NCBI GenBank assembly: GCA_034769895.1
Contig: CM068367.1
Span: 349,991,111-350,055,110, forward strand
Reading direction: 5' to 3'
Length of the DNA: 64,000 nucleotides
Source: Magicicada septendecula
Lineage: Eukaryota > Arthropoda > Insecta > Hemiptera > Cicadidae
In this document: positions 1 to 11,006 of the stretch, piece by piece
How positions within the stretch are numbered: the stretch's first letter is position 1
How the letters are laid out: every line of letters starts with the position of its first letter
Made by a program: the position numbers and the translations under genes
Notes under the pieces: model-generated
What the model saw: the letters and a program-made list of their open reading frames with translations, nothing else
Database searches by the model: none
What the model was told of the DNA's origin: nothing

Positions 1-85
1 TTTATAATCATTGTGAGTGAACAAGTTATGAAGAAATTAATTAATGTTAGCAGTCAAACATAACAACGAGAATCATTGAATTATC

Positions 86-310
86 GCCGCTGGAGCCACC
101 TGCCGTAGAAGAGGACGACAAGACGAAGAGGATGCCAGGACGAAGAGGACACCAGGAAGGAGTGACACTGTAGAAGAGGACGACGAGATGAAGAGGACGC
201 CAGGAAGGAGTGACGCTGTAGAAGAGGACGACAAGACGAAGAGGACGCCAGGAAGGAGTGACGCGGAAGAAGAGGATGCCAGGACGGTAGCGACGAGAGG
301 AGAGGAGGAC
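86..310. repeat. GA-rich minisatellite, 48-bp unit
   Basis: Roughly four degenerate copies of a 48-bp unit of the form GTAGAAGAGGACGAC, then AAGACGAAGAGG, then CAGGAAGGAGTGACG. The unit is a multiple of three and reads on the plus strand as a 16-residue acidic/basic repeat beginning VEEDDKTKR, but one copy has a length change and there is no convincing gene around it. It lies in the internal part of element X, or just upstream of it. Confidence 0.75.
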
Positions 311-319
311 GTTGCAGCA

Positions 320-530
320 ACCAAGTAAAATCGATTTATATTATCGAACAATACAAACAATTATTTCTATTATCAATACATGACAATTTAAAATAAATTA
401 TACAGTTTTAAAAACAATATTTGTGTGTATAATAAATAATTTTTCATCTCCTCCATAATACACTTGTTCATGATTTTTAGACACTCACTATATCCTTAGT
501 AGTATAATAAAATTTGATCTGTTGCAATAT
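320..530. other. AT-rich stretch, nothing recognised
   Basis: AT-rich sequence between the minisatellite and the conserved 3' internal block of element X. I see no coding or repeat signal in it. Confidence 0.5.
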
Positions 531-941
531 ATAACCAGTACTTTGCAAAGAACAAACCAGTACAGGCTAAGAGGAAAACAAATCAGTGGGGGATGTGGCA
601 TTGTAAAAGCCCAGTTTTGATATTTTTTATTGAATGTTACAGAGTTTGGTGATACTGTGGTGATGTGCCTGTCTGATTTATGGTGTTGGGATCTCGACCA
701 GGGAAGTCCATTAAGGTCATTCAGGTGCCGCCGCAGTCGCTGGACTAGGGGGGTAAGTTACCCATGATTTTACTTACTTCTTACTTCTTGGTATGTGCGT
801 CCAATTCATCCGCAATCGATGGCACGATGCACCTCATACACTTGAGCAGCCAGAACCAGTAGTACCCATGATTTTAACAAGGATTTACGGGGGGGGGGGG
901 TCAGTGGCGCCATATCCTAACTGGTCCTCTTAGGTTTTAGG

Positions 942-990
942 CAATAAGAGTTTTTCTGTTTCGACAGAAAACCTCTCATTGGGGGGGTAT
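942..990 (+). promoter_or_regulatory. Hairpin plus polypurine tract before the X LTR
   Basis: CAATAAGAG and a TTTTCTGT strand pair through a TTCG loop with ACAGAAAA and CTCTCATTG, followed by a G7 run and then TGTAAC at 991. The G-run is the likely polypurine tract that primes plus-strand synthesis. The same hairpin, with compensatory changes, lies at the same position in Y, W and V. Confidence 0.7.
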
Positions 991-2119
991 TGTAACAGGG
1001 CAAAATAAAAGGGGTTTATTTTAATTTCATAATAATGGTAATAATCTGTAGTAACCCACACTGAGCAACATTTTTGATCACGAATGCTTGACTTTTCTGA
1101 ACACCCGGTAGTCAGCACAGTACCAGTCCGGGTAAGGCACCAGAGCCATTAGTGCCTTGGAATGTGTACGAGCGCGCGTGTGTCACCTTTTGCGAAGTAG
1201 AAATGACCACGTGGGAAAGTAAAAGAAATTCCATAGCCGAATATGCGATGGAAACAACCAATCACAGAGTACGAGCTGACGGCAACACCTAACGCCTGGC
1301 AGGTAGACAACCACGCGCACGAGGTTCACACAGTCATCGCCGTGCAGTTGGACACCACTCATTAAACAGTACAGTCGAAAACATAACGCAGCCTCGGAAT
1401 TTCGGTAGACCGACGTGAATTAAGTAGCCAAGGTCTACCGAAATAGTCTAAATATGTAACAGTGTCAGTGAAATCTACGTAATACGTAAACGGGCAGAAT
1501 TGGAACAGTGTTTAGTGATGAAAGTGAGAGTTAAGTAGAGAGATGGCGGGACTAGACGAATAACATGTGGAGGTACAATGTAAAAGTAACTATTGCAACT
1601 CTAAATGAAGTAAAACTATAATTATCAATGAGCTCAAATAAGAGGGGGTAAAGAAATATAAAAAGAAAGAGTGAGAGAGTGTGTGTACGTAAAAATAACA
1701 GGGGAAAAGAAAACGTAAAAGTACTGGTTTATAAGTAGGGGCTATTATAATAAAATGCGATGTAATCGATGTCAGTAGAAAGAAATATAAAAGTAAGAGA
1801 AAGAAAGAAGCGATTAAATTTGAATAAAATAAATAAGATTTGTTTTACCAGAATAAATATGTGTTAGTTGTAGTTATTACGCCATAATCCTTTCCTAGTA
1901 TTCTGTGCTAAAAAACTCGTCTAACGTTCTGGGGAATTTTCTGAATTGTGGGAAGTCAGATAGCAAAATTGTCCAGTGTTTTTAATTAAAGGTAGAGTGT
2001 AAAGGTTTCGATGTATAACCTAAACATCGTGGCGACCCAATAAATTTCTGACGCTGTGTAAAAGGTAAGTTTATGACAGTAAGTAATATTCTGGCAGCAG
2101 TGAGTTTGAGTATTTTTTA
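991..2119 (+). repeat. 3' LTR of element X
   Basis: Begins TGTAACAGGG directly after the polypurine tract. Its last 250 bases align by eye with the end of W's LTR. A primer-site-like TGGCGACCC at 2030 and a splice-donor-like AGGTAAGT near 2063 lie inside it. The end is placed by comparison with W. Confidence 0.6.
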
Positions 2120-2660
2120 ATGGGTAAAAGGTTTATACCGTTACAAAATGTAGCATGGGATAATAAATGCAGATCAGTTGATCAGTATATTAGTTGCAGT
2201 ACAGCCACAGAATCATTACGAATGGGCAGAAAAGAGTCAGCTTCCTTTAATCCAATATCCTTCAGACACCGGAAAGTATATTATCAAGAATTGCTGAAAG
2301 AAAATCTTCCAAAATTTCTTTCAAAAATGATGAGATTAATCTCTCTGATGTATCAACTGAGGAAGATAAAATTTCTCTGTTATTGAGGTTAAGAATGCTC
2401 TGAAAAGCATGAAAAATGGATATGGACCGGGGCCAAATGGACTCTTCTCTCCTCTTTAAAAATGGGTCAGATCTGATTTTGGACCTCCTGGCAATAATGA
2501 AGTCTTCTACTGTTTTTAAAAGGTGAAGAGCTGCCTCTTGAATGAAAGACTGCATATATTTCCACAAGAAAGACAGCAGGAAAATACTATCAAATTATAG
2601 AGGACGAAGTGTAACCAACTCCGTCTCAAGGTTATATGAAAAAATATCAAAGCCAGAATT
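2120..2660 (+). pseudogene. LINE reverse transcriptase fragment, part 1
   Basis: From about 2270 the sequence reads, across several frame changes, as the start of a non-LTR retrotransposon reverse transcriptase. An ALKSMKNGYGPGPNG motif (near 2400) corresponds to the family's ALKKMKNGKSPGPDG motif, and an ILSNYRGRSVTNSV motif (near 2585) corresponds to the NYRGISLLN region. Multiple stops and frameshifts make it non-functional. The LTR element Y interrupts it at 2661 and it resumes at 12212, with AATT duplicated. The clade cannot be resolved by eye. Sequence at 2120-2270 may also belong to it but is not diagnostic. Confidence 0.7.
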
Positions 2661-3815
2661 TGTAACAGGACAAACAGCCTGATTTCACAATCATGGGATG
2701 CAAGGATTTTGTATTGTATTTTTTATTGTATTTATGAATGTCAAACATGGTTAGGTCAGTTTTACCCATGTCCAAAGAAACAACGCAGTTCATCGGTACG
2801 ATTCATCTCAAGGCCAGGAGCGTACGTGCAAAACGAAACATATTCGATGGCGATGCTGATCGACAAAAGCCAATTGTTATGACAAATATTGACACACGTC
2901 ATAGCGATGACGAGGAACCATGCCGTCAGCTGGCTTAGACAAAGGGTTAATTCAAATTAATCCCCACCACCTGTCGACAATTCGACAAAATGTCGGCCCA
3001 GTCAACTACAAGTCGTCATGAAGTAAACACGTTGTGAAAGTGTGTGGTACAAAATGGGCCAGTAGAAGCGTTTGTACTTAATTAAAAATGTAAAAGCAGC
3101 AAAATTATATATCTAAATCTAATAACCATCAAATAATGTAGCTTCAGTGACAATAGACAGACAATCAGTTGATCAGCACGTCGAACATCCGACTAGCGAT
3201 GGAACAACCTTAATCTGGAAACCTCTACAGTCAGGGAAGTGCACTTTTTCAATCAATTTAATAAAAGAATGAGCTGATAAACCAAATTTGAAATATAAAC
3301 TGCAACTAATCAAAATTATAAAACATGTGATGAGAGATAGAGCGAGTGAGTGTAAGGGCCGGCCACGTCTTATAAAAGAGCCGTGGGTTTGTGTTGTTAA
3401 AGATTTTTTAGTATGGTAACGTTAAATAAAATCAAAATACTGCAGTAAGAAATAAATGCTGATATGTGATACCTGTAGAGAAAATAAGTATTACAAAACA
3501 GAATATATATAAAGAGAAAAAGGCCGCCATATTGGGTGTGTCTAAGTCACCATTTGTAAAGTTGAATTATCATTTAAATGCAGTCATTAAACAAATTTTT
3601 ATACCTCTAAATGCCAACTGATTTATTATTTCACACAACCCGATTGTTTTCTGCAGTTTCGCTTAAAGAACTTTGGACCTTGGGTATAAAGCGTAACATA
3701 TATGAGGGTAGCGTGTGCCTACCGGAAGTGTGATCGACACGTGGTAAGTAACAAATTATATATTATTTACATATTTATGTATTTGTATTTATCTAAAAAA
3801 GGGAGTGAGTCGACA
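2661..3815 (+). repeat. 5' LTR of element Y
   Basis: Direct repeat of 11056-12211. It starts TG, ends CA, and the bases beyond the right copy repeat the AATT before this copy. A TATA-like TATATATAAAG occurs near 3505. Short open stretches inside it are also present in the other LTR and carry no gene signal. Confidence 0.95.
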
Positions 3816-3816
3816 A

Positions 3817-3834
3817 TGGCGCCCGAACTGGGAC
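3817..3834 (+). promoter_or_regulatory. Primer binding site, lysine-tRNA type
   Basis: TGGCGCCCGAACTGGGAC begins two bases after the LTR. It differs at one position from the well-known retroviral tRNA-Lys3 site TGGCGCCCGAACAGGGAC. It would prime minus-strand DNA synthesis. Confidence 0.9.
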
Positions 3835-3998
3835 TCGATATAAATTTTTATATAAATAAGCCAAAGAGCAGAAACAAGCGGGTGCCGAAATAATACGTAA
3901 CATTACAATGAGAGGTTATGTGACTAAAATAGAAAGCAACAAGTAAAAAATAAACGATAGCTTATTATTATTAAAAAATCATTATTATTACTATCAAA

Positions 3999-5641
3999 AT
4001 GGCAAACAATAATGAAACAAGTAGAACAGAATCAGAAATAATGGGCGACAGTATTCACTCAACACCAGCCCCAACAAAAAGAGTTGAGGAGAATGATATA
4101 ATAAGAATGATGAAATTACTTTTTAACGAACAGAGTATCAAGTTCGATACAAAATTAGACAATTTTAATGATAAATTAAACCAGTTTGATGAACAATTTA
4201 ATGATATAAAAAAGGAAATTAAAAACAAAATTGTAATTTTGATGAGAGAATAAATGAAATCGAAATACAGTGTGACAGTATTCAAGAACAAACAGAAACC
4301 AATAATGAGCAATTCCATACCAAAATAAGTAATTTAGATGATAAAATTAATCAAATCAATAAGACAGTTCAAAACCAAATAGAAACACAAAATAAAGAAA
4401 TATAGAGTAAATGTTTAACCACAGTTAATGAGCAGATAGAGAGTAGAACTAAATGTGAAGTAAATAAACAGATAGAAATTAAAACTAATATTTTACAAAA
4501 TAAGTTAGAGAAATGAGAATCAAACGTAATAGACATAACCAAACATATTGAAACGATAGACCAAACAGTATCAAAACATGAGAATAATGCTAGTAATAGA
4601 ATGAGCATGTTACAAAATAAGATTAAAGAAATAGATGACCTAGCTATACAAAACAACAATGATATGCATGTTAAATATGATGTAATTGAAAATGATTTAA
4701 TGAGAGTGAAAAACGAGTTACGGGGGGAAATTCAGAAAAAAGTTACCGGTGTTGTTGAAAGAGTAATCGTAACTAGGGACTTGTACAAGGAAATAGAATT
4801 AGAAAATTTTAACCATGAAAACAGAGTGATACATCCCATGAGATTTTTAAATCAGACGCGAGAATACAATCATTTCAGTAACAGTAGCTGGGAGATACAA
4901 CAAACAAAGATAGTACGATGTTTTAAAGGTAATTCGATAATATGGGCAGAGGCGCACAGATTAGAATGGGACAACTTTGAAACTTTTGAGAGGGCGTTCA
5001 AAGACAAATTTTGGCCAGAAGAAGAACAAGAAAGTTTAAGAAGCCGTATCATGGGAACGGGCAACTTCATGGGACATAATAATATAACAACGTATGTGAC
5101 AAAGCTGTATAACAAGGCGAAATACCTTGAGCCGCCAATACCTTTTAAATCGTTCGTCAGATATGTAAGTAAACACCTACCTAGAGAAGTACAAGTAACT
5201 CTGATGACCAAAGAGATAGAGAATCTGAGTGAACTTGAACGAATTTTAGACATTTTACAGAGCATTAGGGATCGTGAAACAGATAGGCGACCTATACAGT
5301 ATAATAACCACCATAACAACACAGAATTTAACAGACCCAGAAATAATTACCAGGGAAATAATGGTAATAATAATAATAATCATGTACATAAGACCAATTT
5401 CCAGCAACCAGGTGAGTGGAGTTGTTCCAGGTGCGGAAGAGAGAACTACGCCTACAGACAGCAGTGTTTCAGATGTAAACTACCAAAAGAAGATCAGAAG
5501 AGGCGAGAACACACGAAGGAGTATATACCAACAGACAGAGGAGGACCGAGTACCAGCGGAACGTCAAACCACAAACAGGGACGGCCGAGTGGTCAAAAAC
5601 AACAGAATGTGAACAACAGCAACCAACAGCCGGAAAACTGA
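3999..5641 (+). pseudogene. Gag region of element Y, with a RanBP2-type zinc finger
   Basis: Gag forms the particle that packages element RNA. The region starts at an ATG (MANNNETSRTESE) 160 bases after the LTR. It first encodes a long, charged coiled-coil stretch rich in N, D, K and Q. A retrotransposon-gag capsid-like part follows, with WDNFETFERAFKDKFWPEE and a later HLPREVQ motif (near 4965-5200). Next come an NN-rich linker and a finger WSCSRCGRENYAYRQQCFRC (near 5417-5476) with the spacing W-x-C-x2-C-x10-C-x2-C. That is the RanBP2 type, not the CCHC knuckle usual for Gag. The tail is basic. The region is part of a broken fossil and is described only as a domain layout. Confidence 0.85.
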
Positions 5642-5649
5642 GATCAACA

Positions 5650-6222
5650 GTGGTAGCCAGGACCCGACCACTGTTCAGAGAAGCGCATGAGGTCCAATCA
5701 GTAGAAGACATCGAAAGTAACGTCATCAAAACGGACATAGTAGCTGATTTGTTAGAGGAGGAAAACAATACTACAATGGAGGTGAGAGCGGGACTAACGG
5801 AAATCCAGGTAACTATAGAGAGTAAGCATTTTAGAACACTGGTAGACACCGGAAGTGAAATTTCAGTTATAGCAGAAAATATTTTAAGTGAATTAAGAGA
5901 ATTTAACAAAAATATTCCAATTTTGCCAGTAGCAGGGGTTACGGTGATAGGAGTCACAGGAGTACGAAGCAAACGTGTGACAAAACAGATACATTTGAAC
6001 TTTTTGATTAATGAGATAGATTTTGATAACACATTTTTGGTAGTTAAGGGTTTGAGCTTAGACATTATATTAGGTAACAATTTTTTGCAGAGGAATAGAG
6101 CGGTGATAAATTTTAAAGAGAAAGTGATAGAATTAGATGGGGGTGACCGGTCGGTAAGAGTTAATTTTGAAAGGGTGATAGATAAAGTTAAAACAACTGG
6201 TGTAAAGTTACTAAAAAAGTGA
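5650..6222 (+). pseudogene. Aspartic protease region of element Y
   Basis: Contains LVDTGSEISVI (near 5840-5875), the catalytic D-T-G of retroviral-type aspartic proteases, which act as dimers to cut Gag-Pol. A second hallmark, LDIILGNNFL (near 6057-6089), corresponds to the family's hydrophobic-ILG segment. The region directly follows gag and precedes the reverse transcriptase, as in Ty3/gypsy elements. Confidence 0.9.
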
Positions 6223-6297
6223 GCAGTTGAGAATAATAGCGATACTAGAATTAATTGGTGTAGAGAGGCGGAGTATGTTAATGATGATGATAACGAA

Positions 6298-9025
6298 ATG
6301 AGCAATATTAATGATGCAGTGTGGGAGATAAGGGCAGATAAATTTTGTAGTGAAGGGTCCGGTGTAAGGAGTGGCCAGTGTGCGGCGTTATGGCAGGTGA
6401 TAGAGCAGTTTAAGGGAGTGTTTGCCGATGTTCCAGGTAGGGCAAAAGATTATGAATGTATGTTACAGATAAGGGAACACACACCATTCATGCAACGAAG
6501 TTATCCTGTGCCTTACTCCAAAAGACAAGCGGTGCAAGAGGAGTTAGATAAAATGCTGGAAGGAGGAATCATAGAGAGATCAGTATCGCACTACTCGAAT
6601 CCACTGGTGGTGGTAATAAAGAAGGACGGCAGAGTCAGATTGTGTTTAGATGCGAGACGAATAAACCAGATCATTATACCAGACCGAGAGTCACCAGAAG
6701 CGATTAATGAAATATTCCAAAAATTTAGCGGCGTGAAGTATATGACATCGCTGGACCTTACTGCAGGATATTGGCAGGTACCATTAGCTGAGGTGAGTAG
6801 GAAGTACACCGCATTTTTATTTAATGGGAAAAATGATCAGTTTCAGAGATTACCATTCAGATTAAATACCAGTGTGGCAAGTTTCATCAAATGTTTAGAT
6901 AAAATTTTGAGACCTAAGGATTTGGATTTCCTGACAGTTTATGTAGACGATATTTTGATTGCATCCAGGACTTTCGAGGACCATTTAGAACATTTAAGGT
7001 ATGTATTGACAAAATTAGAGACAGGAGGACTTACTGTGAATTGGGACAAGTCTAAATTTTTGCAGACAGAAATTAACTTTTTAGGTTTTATCATTACGTC
7101 AAAAGGGATCTCAGCAAACCCGGACAAGGTCGAATCTATCATGCGCTTCCCTGAACCAAGGAACATAAAGCAACTTCAAAGTTTTCTAGGGCTGTGCAAC
7201 TTTTACCGAAAATTTCAAAGGAACTACGCCCACATAACAGCAAGGCTAAGTGCAGTACATCAAAAGAACAGGCAATGGAAATGGGGCGACGTAGAGCGTG
7301 GAGCTTTTGAAGAAATTAAAAAGAAATTTAGTGAGATGATCATGATGAACCATCCGGACTTTGAAAGTGTTCTACCTACAAACAGACGCCAGTAATGTAG
7401 CAGTCGGCGCAGAGCTTTATCAAGAGGATAACGAGGAGCACCCCACTATCGCCTTCGCGAGTAGATCACTGCTACCCGCCGAGAAGAACTACACGACGAC
7501 AGAAAAAGAACTACTAAGCATTGTATTCACTGTTGGAAAATTCAGGACTTACATCTTGGGAAACAAGACAATCATACGAACGGATCATAGGGCGTTATCC
7601 TTCCTGAACACTTGTAAGCTTGCTCACAGCCGTCTAACCAGGTGGGTGCTGGTCTTGCAGGAGTACAACTTCGAGTGGGAATACATCAAAGGGACAGAGA
7701 ACAAGGTACCCGACACTCTTTCCAGAGTAGATTGTGCGGACAACAAAACAGGTAGGGACTTGAAGGAAATTGAAATTTTTAAAATTAGTAGGGAGGATAA
7801 GATATTTGGAGAAGAGTTGAAGGATATCAGAACCATGCAGAGAGCAGATGGTAAGTCGGGGAAGATAATAAACAGCTTGGAGACGGAATTAGAGGAATCA
7901 GAGTATAACCAGTTTTTCCAAATTTACAAAGGATTGTTGTTCAAGAAGATAGTAGGGGGTGAGCGTGACTGGAGGTTAGTAATACCAGAAGGGTTGGAAG
8001 AGAAGATTATTTGGGATTGTCATATCAGATACGGTCATTTTGGGGCGAAGAAGTGTGTCAACGTGTTGAAAGAATCATGTGTTTTCAGGAATATGGAGAG
8101 ACGAGTGAGAAAATTGCTGAGGAGTTGTGATTTGTGTCAGAAGTTGAAGGTAGTTAATTATAGGGTTGAAGGTGAGTTGAATTTTATAAGGGTAGAGAGA
8201 CCATTTGATTTAGTTGCTGTGGATTTATTTGGACCATTGCCGAAGGGTAGAGGCGGAGTAGTGTATATTTTTGTATTGCTTGACACTTTTTCGAAATATG
8301 TGAAATTGTATAGCATAAAGAGAGCTACCAGCAAGGTATTGAGTGAAAAGGTGACTAAAGATTATATGATTCACGTGGGTAAGCCGAAGGTGATTTTGTC
8401 AGACCATGGGCCACAGTTCATCAGTGGGAAATGGCGCCAGACCTTAGGATGGGAAGGAATTCTCACGAAGCATACGGCTGTGTACCATCCCCAGTCAAAC
8501 CAGGCTGAGCGTGTAATGAGAGAGATAGGCAGGATCTTTAGAGCCTATTGTCACGCTAAACACAGCGAGTGGCCGTTGTATATAAAAAGGGTAGAAAATT
8601 GGCTGAACAGTACCACCCACGAGTCCACCGGCTATACACCTCACGAATTGGTAAAGGGAACACGCCCCCCAAGAATTTTGGAGCAGCTATTTGATTATCC
8701 ACCTGACAGCGAGTGGACGGATGTAAGCATTAAGATCCGGTTGGCCAACGAGAATTTGTTAAGCAAGGGTGAATAGAGAAAACGTAGGCACGACGCAAAA
8801 GGTAAGTGGGTAAAATATGAAGTAGGACAGTTGGTATTAGTAAGGAGGCACGACTTATCGAGCGCTCAAGATAAGGAAATTAAGAAATCCTTCCTACTCT
8901 ACGAAGGACCTTATGAGGTAGTAGAAATCAAGATGAAAAATTCATATGTGTTGCAGGACAGGGAGACTAAGGAGATAGTAGGAACACACAATGCAACAAA
9001 CTTAAAGTTATATTGGTCATCTTAG
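6298..9025 (+). pseudogene. Pol region of element Y: reverse transcriptase, RNase H, integrase
   Basis: Reverse transcriptase motifs appear in order: NPLVVVIKKDGRVRLCLDAR, SLDLTAGYWQVPLA, and the catalytic YVDDILIAS (near 6940-6966), then LGFIITSKGISANPDKV. RNase H is marked by LQTDASNVAVGAELYQ and IIRTDHRALSFL. Integrase shows a zinc-binding H-x4-H...C-x2-C head (WDCHIRYGHFGAKKC, then CDLCQKLK) and a DDE core: VAVDLFGPLPKG, ILSDHGPQF and a downstream glutamate near HPQSNQAERVMREIGR. A C-terminal stretch, GPYEVVEIKMKNSYVLQD (near 8907-8960), is a GPF/Y-like DNA-binding tail. Together these define Ty3/gypsy. The region is broken as noted for the whole element. Confidence 0.92.
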
Positions 9026-9084
9026 GAATTGGATAGTGGGTTTATATTAGAGTATGAATGAGTTTAATTTGATGTTTATGTTTC

Positions 9085-9145
9085 CAGGAGGGACACTCCC
9101 CCATTTTCGGGCGATCACAGATTCGCCACCTCTGATCGTGGATTT
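9085..9145 (+). ncRNA. Conserved hairpin, first copy in Y
   Basis: CGATCA (9112-9117) pairs with TGATCG (9133-9138) around a 15-base loop. It is preceded by CCATTTTCGGG and followed by TGGATTTTGG. The same context with compensatory changes occurs at 9916-9942 and 22295-22322, so this looks like a partial duplicate of the first helix of the larger module. Confidence 0.6.
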
Positions 9146-9288
9146 TGGCAATTTGGAGGCGGACCAGGGTTGGCGGTAGCCTCAGTAACGGGGTGAAACC
9201 AACGCTGGTCTTACTCCACAAAAGGGTGTGAGTAGAAATTTTAACATACAAGAATGGGGAGGGGGACCCGGAGTTCGTGGAAAGGCAG

Positions 9289-9322
<34 letters not shown>

Positions 9323-9896
9323 ATGGTTATGTTCCACGAACTAAGGTAGTTTCGTTTAGAAATTATGAAACAAAATGCTTAAAATTATTGTAATTTAAAT
9401 GGTTAAATTTTTCAAATGCTTGTTTTCCTTCAGAAAGCAATGAAGTGTATTTTATCTTAATGTAAACCTATCAAATGATCCAGTGTTGTAGTTCCTATTT
9501 TATCATGAAAGAAATGTCAGTGAAAGTGAAAGCTTGAACTTGCAAAGTGTCTATGTGAAAATTTTAAATAATTAAAGAACTTGTTTTCGAGCAAGGTTAA
9601 AAGGTGTTTTTATAGTTGTTTGGTGTTAGTAAAAAAAAAATGTTAGTTAATAAGGGACTGTAAGGACAGCATATGTAGAAGGAGTTAAGGTAGATGTAAT
9701 TGGGCTAGTGCAGTAGTGGCATGTACTACTGTAGTTAGCGAAGTGGGTTGATGAGTAACGCACAGACCTGCCATCATCGGAGGCCTCAGGAAGGTGTGCA
9801 TATGCTGTACAATTTTAATATACTTTTATATTATATATGATTCTTGACAGTACAGTGTATAAAAATGATGTAGTGTAAAACATGCTAATGAAATTG

Positions 9897-10240
9897 ATTT
9901 CCCCGCCTTTTCGGGCGATTACTGCCTTACCAGCACTAATCGTGGTTTTGGACGACAGCCAGCTGTGGGCAGCAATTGTAACACTGACCATGGTTGGTTG
10001 TCCTGAAAATTGGTGAACTTTGAAATTAACGGGGGGCCACTTAGGGGAAATCCCCAGAACTATGGAACAGCGGCTGTCACTTTGTTCGCGTGGGAACAAT
10101 AAACCAGGTGATAGACCCGCATTAAGGGCGTATAATTATGTAACTTATAGATATCATGATATCTAAATATTTTCTTTATGTAACGCTGAAGCAAAGACAA
10201 GGAGATGACAAAATTCCTCCACCAGTTCAGTCTTTGTGAA
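9897..10240 (+). ncRNA. Multi-helix structured RNA module of element Y
   Basis: Helices in order: CGATTA/TAATCG (9916-9921 with 9937-9942); a weaker GACGAC-based stem (9951-10002); TGTCAC/GTGATA (10075-10080 with 10108-10113) enclosing TTGTTC/GAACAA (10082-10087 with 10094-10099); AGATAT/ATATCT hairpin (10148-10163); and CAAAGAC/GTCTTTG (10191-10197 with 10230-10236) enclosing GGAG/CTCC. The same helices in the same order occur in element W (22272-22632) with different bases but pairing kept. The role is unknown; packaging, nuclear export or internal translation start are possibilities (inference). Confidence 0.75.
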
Positions 10241-11006
10241 GGCACCTGGGCACTACAGTGGGTACAGTAGTGTGTGTGGTCAGGAGGTCGTTACCGGGGT
10301 AGCGACGGTAACAAATGTTAATATATAGGAAAGATAAGGTACGAATGGTTTTGAACAAAATCTAGTTGATACTGTTACAAAGAAATATAAGAGTAAAGGA
10401 AGTTTAAAATATTTGAAGTGTTTGCCATAAAAGCTATATTTTTTTGTTAATGTAATAAGGTTGATTAGTAGTTGTTGCTTTTGAAAGCTAGAAATTTATT
10501 TTATGTATCATGTTTAGGATAAGAATATGTTTTCTTATGGTGAAGAGTATAAATAATATTGACTAGAGTCAGGAAGTCTTGATGAATATAGGAATGTTGA
10601 AAAGAGCAGGTCATTCTGTTGTAAATCTTGTTTATTTTATTATTGGAGAATTTTAAGTTGAGCAAACCAACGGCTCACAACACAAACCAATACATCTAAG
10701 GGGAGACAGATCAGTTGTGGATATGGATATAGAGAAGGCCACTATTTTAAAATTTTGTATTTCATGTTTCAGAGTTTGGTGGTGTTGTGACAGCGGTCCT
10801 GAGCTGGCCGGTGCGTCAGAGCAGGAACGTTAAGTGCCTAATGGCCTTATGGTGTTGGGATCTCTCCTGAGAAGTCCAGTAAGGTCAGATGGTACGAGCA
10901 TCATCATTGGACCAAGGGTAAGTGATTGTATTTCCTTTTTATAGTAACACTACAGGGGGTTGTGGCAACATATCTGGGCTGATCCCTTTAGAAAGTGTGA
11001 ATGGGT

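Larger units (their letters stand above)
1..2119 (+). mobile_element. Element X: 3' part of an LTR retrotransposon (internal 3' region plus 3' LTR)
   Basis: The block at about 530-990 is homologous to the 3' internal ends of elements Y (10677-11055), W (24665-25020) and V (minus strand, 63358-63730). All share a GTGTTGGGATCTC-like motif, a GAAGTCCA motif, and a hairpin followed by a G-run just before TGTAAC. The LTR (from 991) resembles W's LTR near its end: both contain CTAACGTTC, AGTCAGATAGC or similar, GTATAAAGGTTT-like sequence and CGTGGCGACC. No coding part is inside the window and the element continues off the left edge. It is a fossil remnant, seen only as its 3' end. The right boundary is set by similarity to W and is uncertain by some tens of bases; I found no clear target duplication. 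Confidence 0.7.
9026..11006 (+). other. Long non-coding 3' region of element Y
   Basis: Two kilobases with no coding signal and no envelope gene. It holds a conserved hairpin (9112-9138), a poly-A run (about 9291-9320), the structured RNA module (9897-10240), and a block at 10677-11006 conserved in X, W and V. Near 10919 a GGGTAAGTG splice-donor-like site is conserved with V. Confidence 0.7.

Noticed and set aside
2738-2938. 66-codon frame repeated identically at 11133-11333
   Set aside because: It is inside the two LTRs of Y; identity reflects LTR homology, not coding constraint.
9291-9320. Poly-A run as the end of a retrocopy or LINE inside Y
   Set aside because: Sequence on both sides is unique to Y as far as I can see, with no target duplication; more likely simple repeat expansion.
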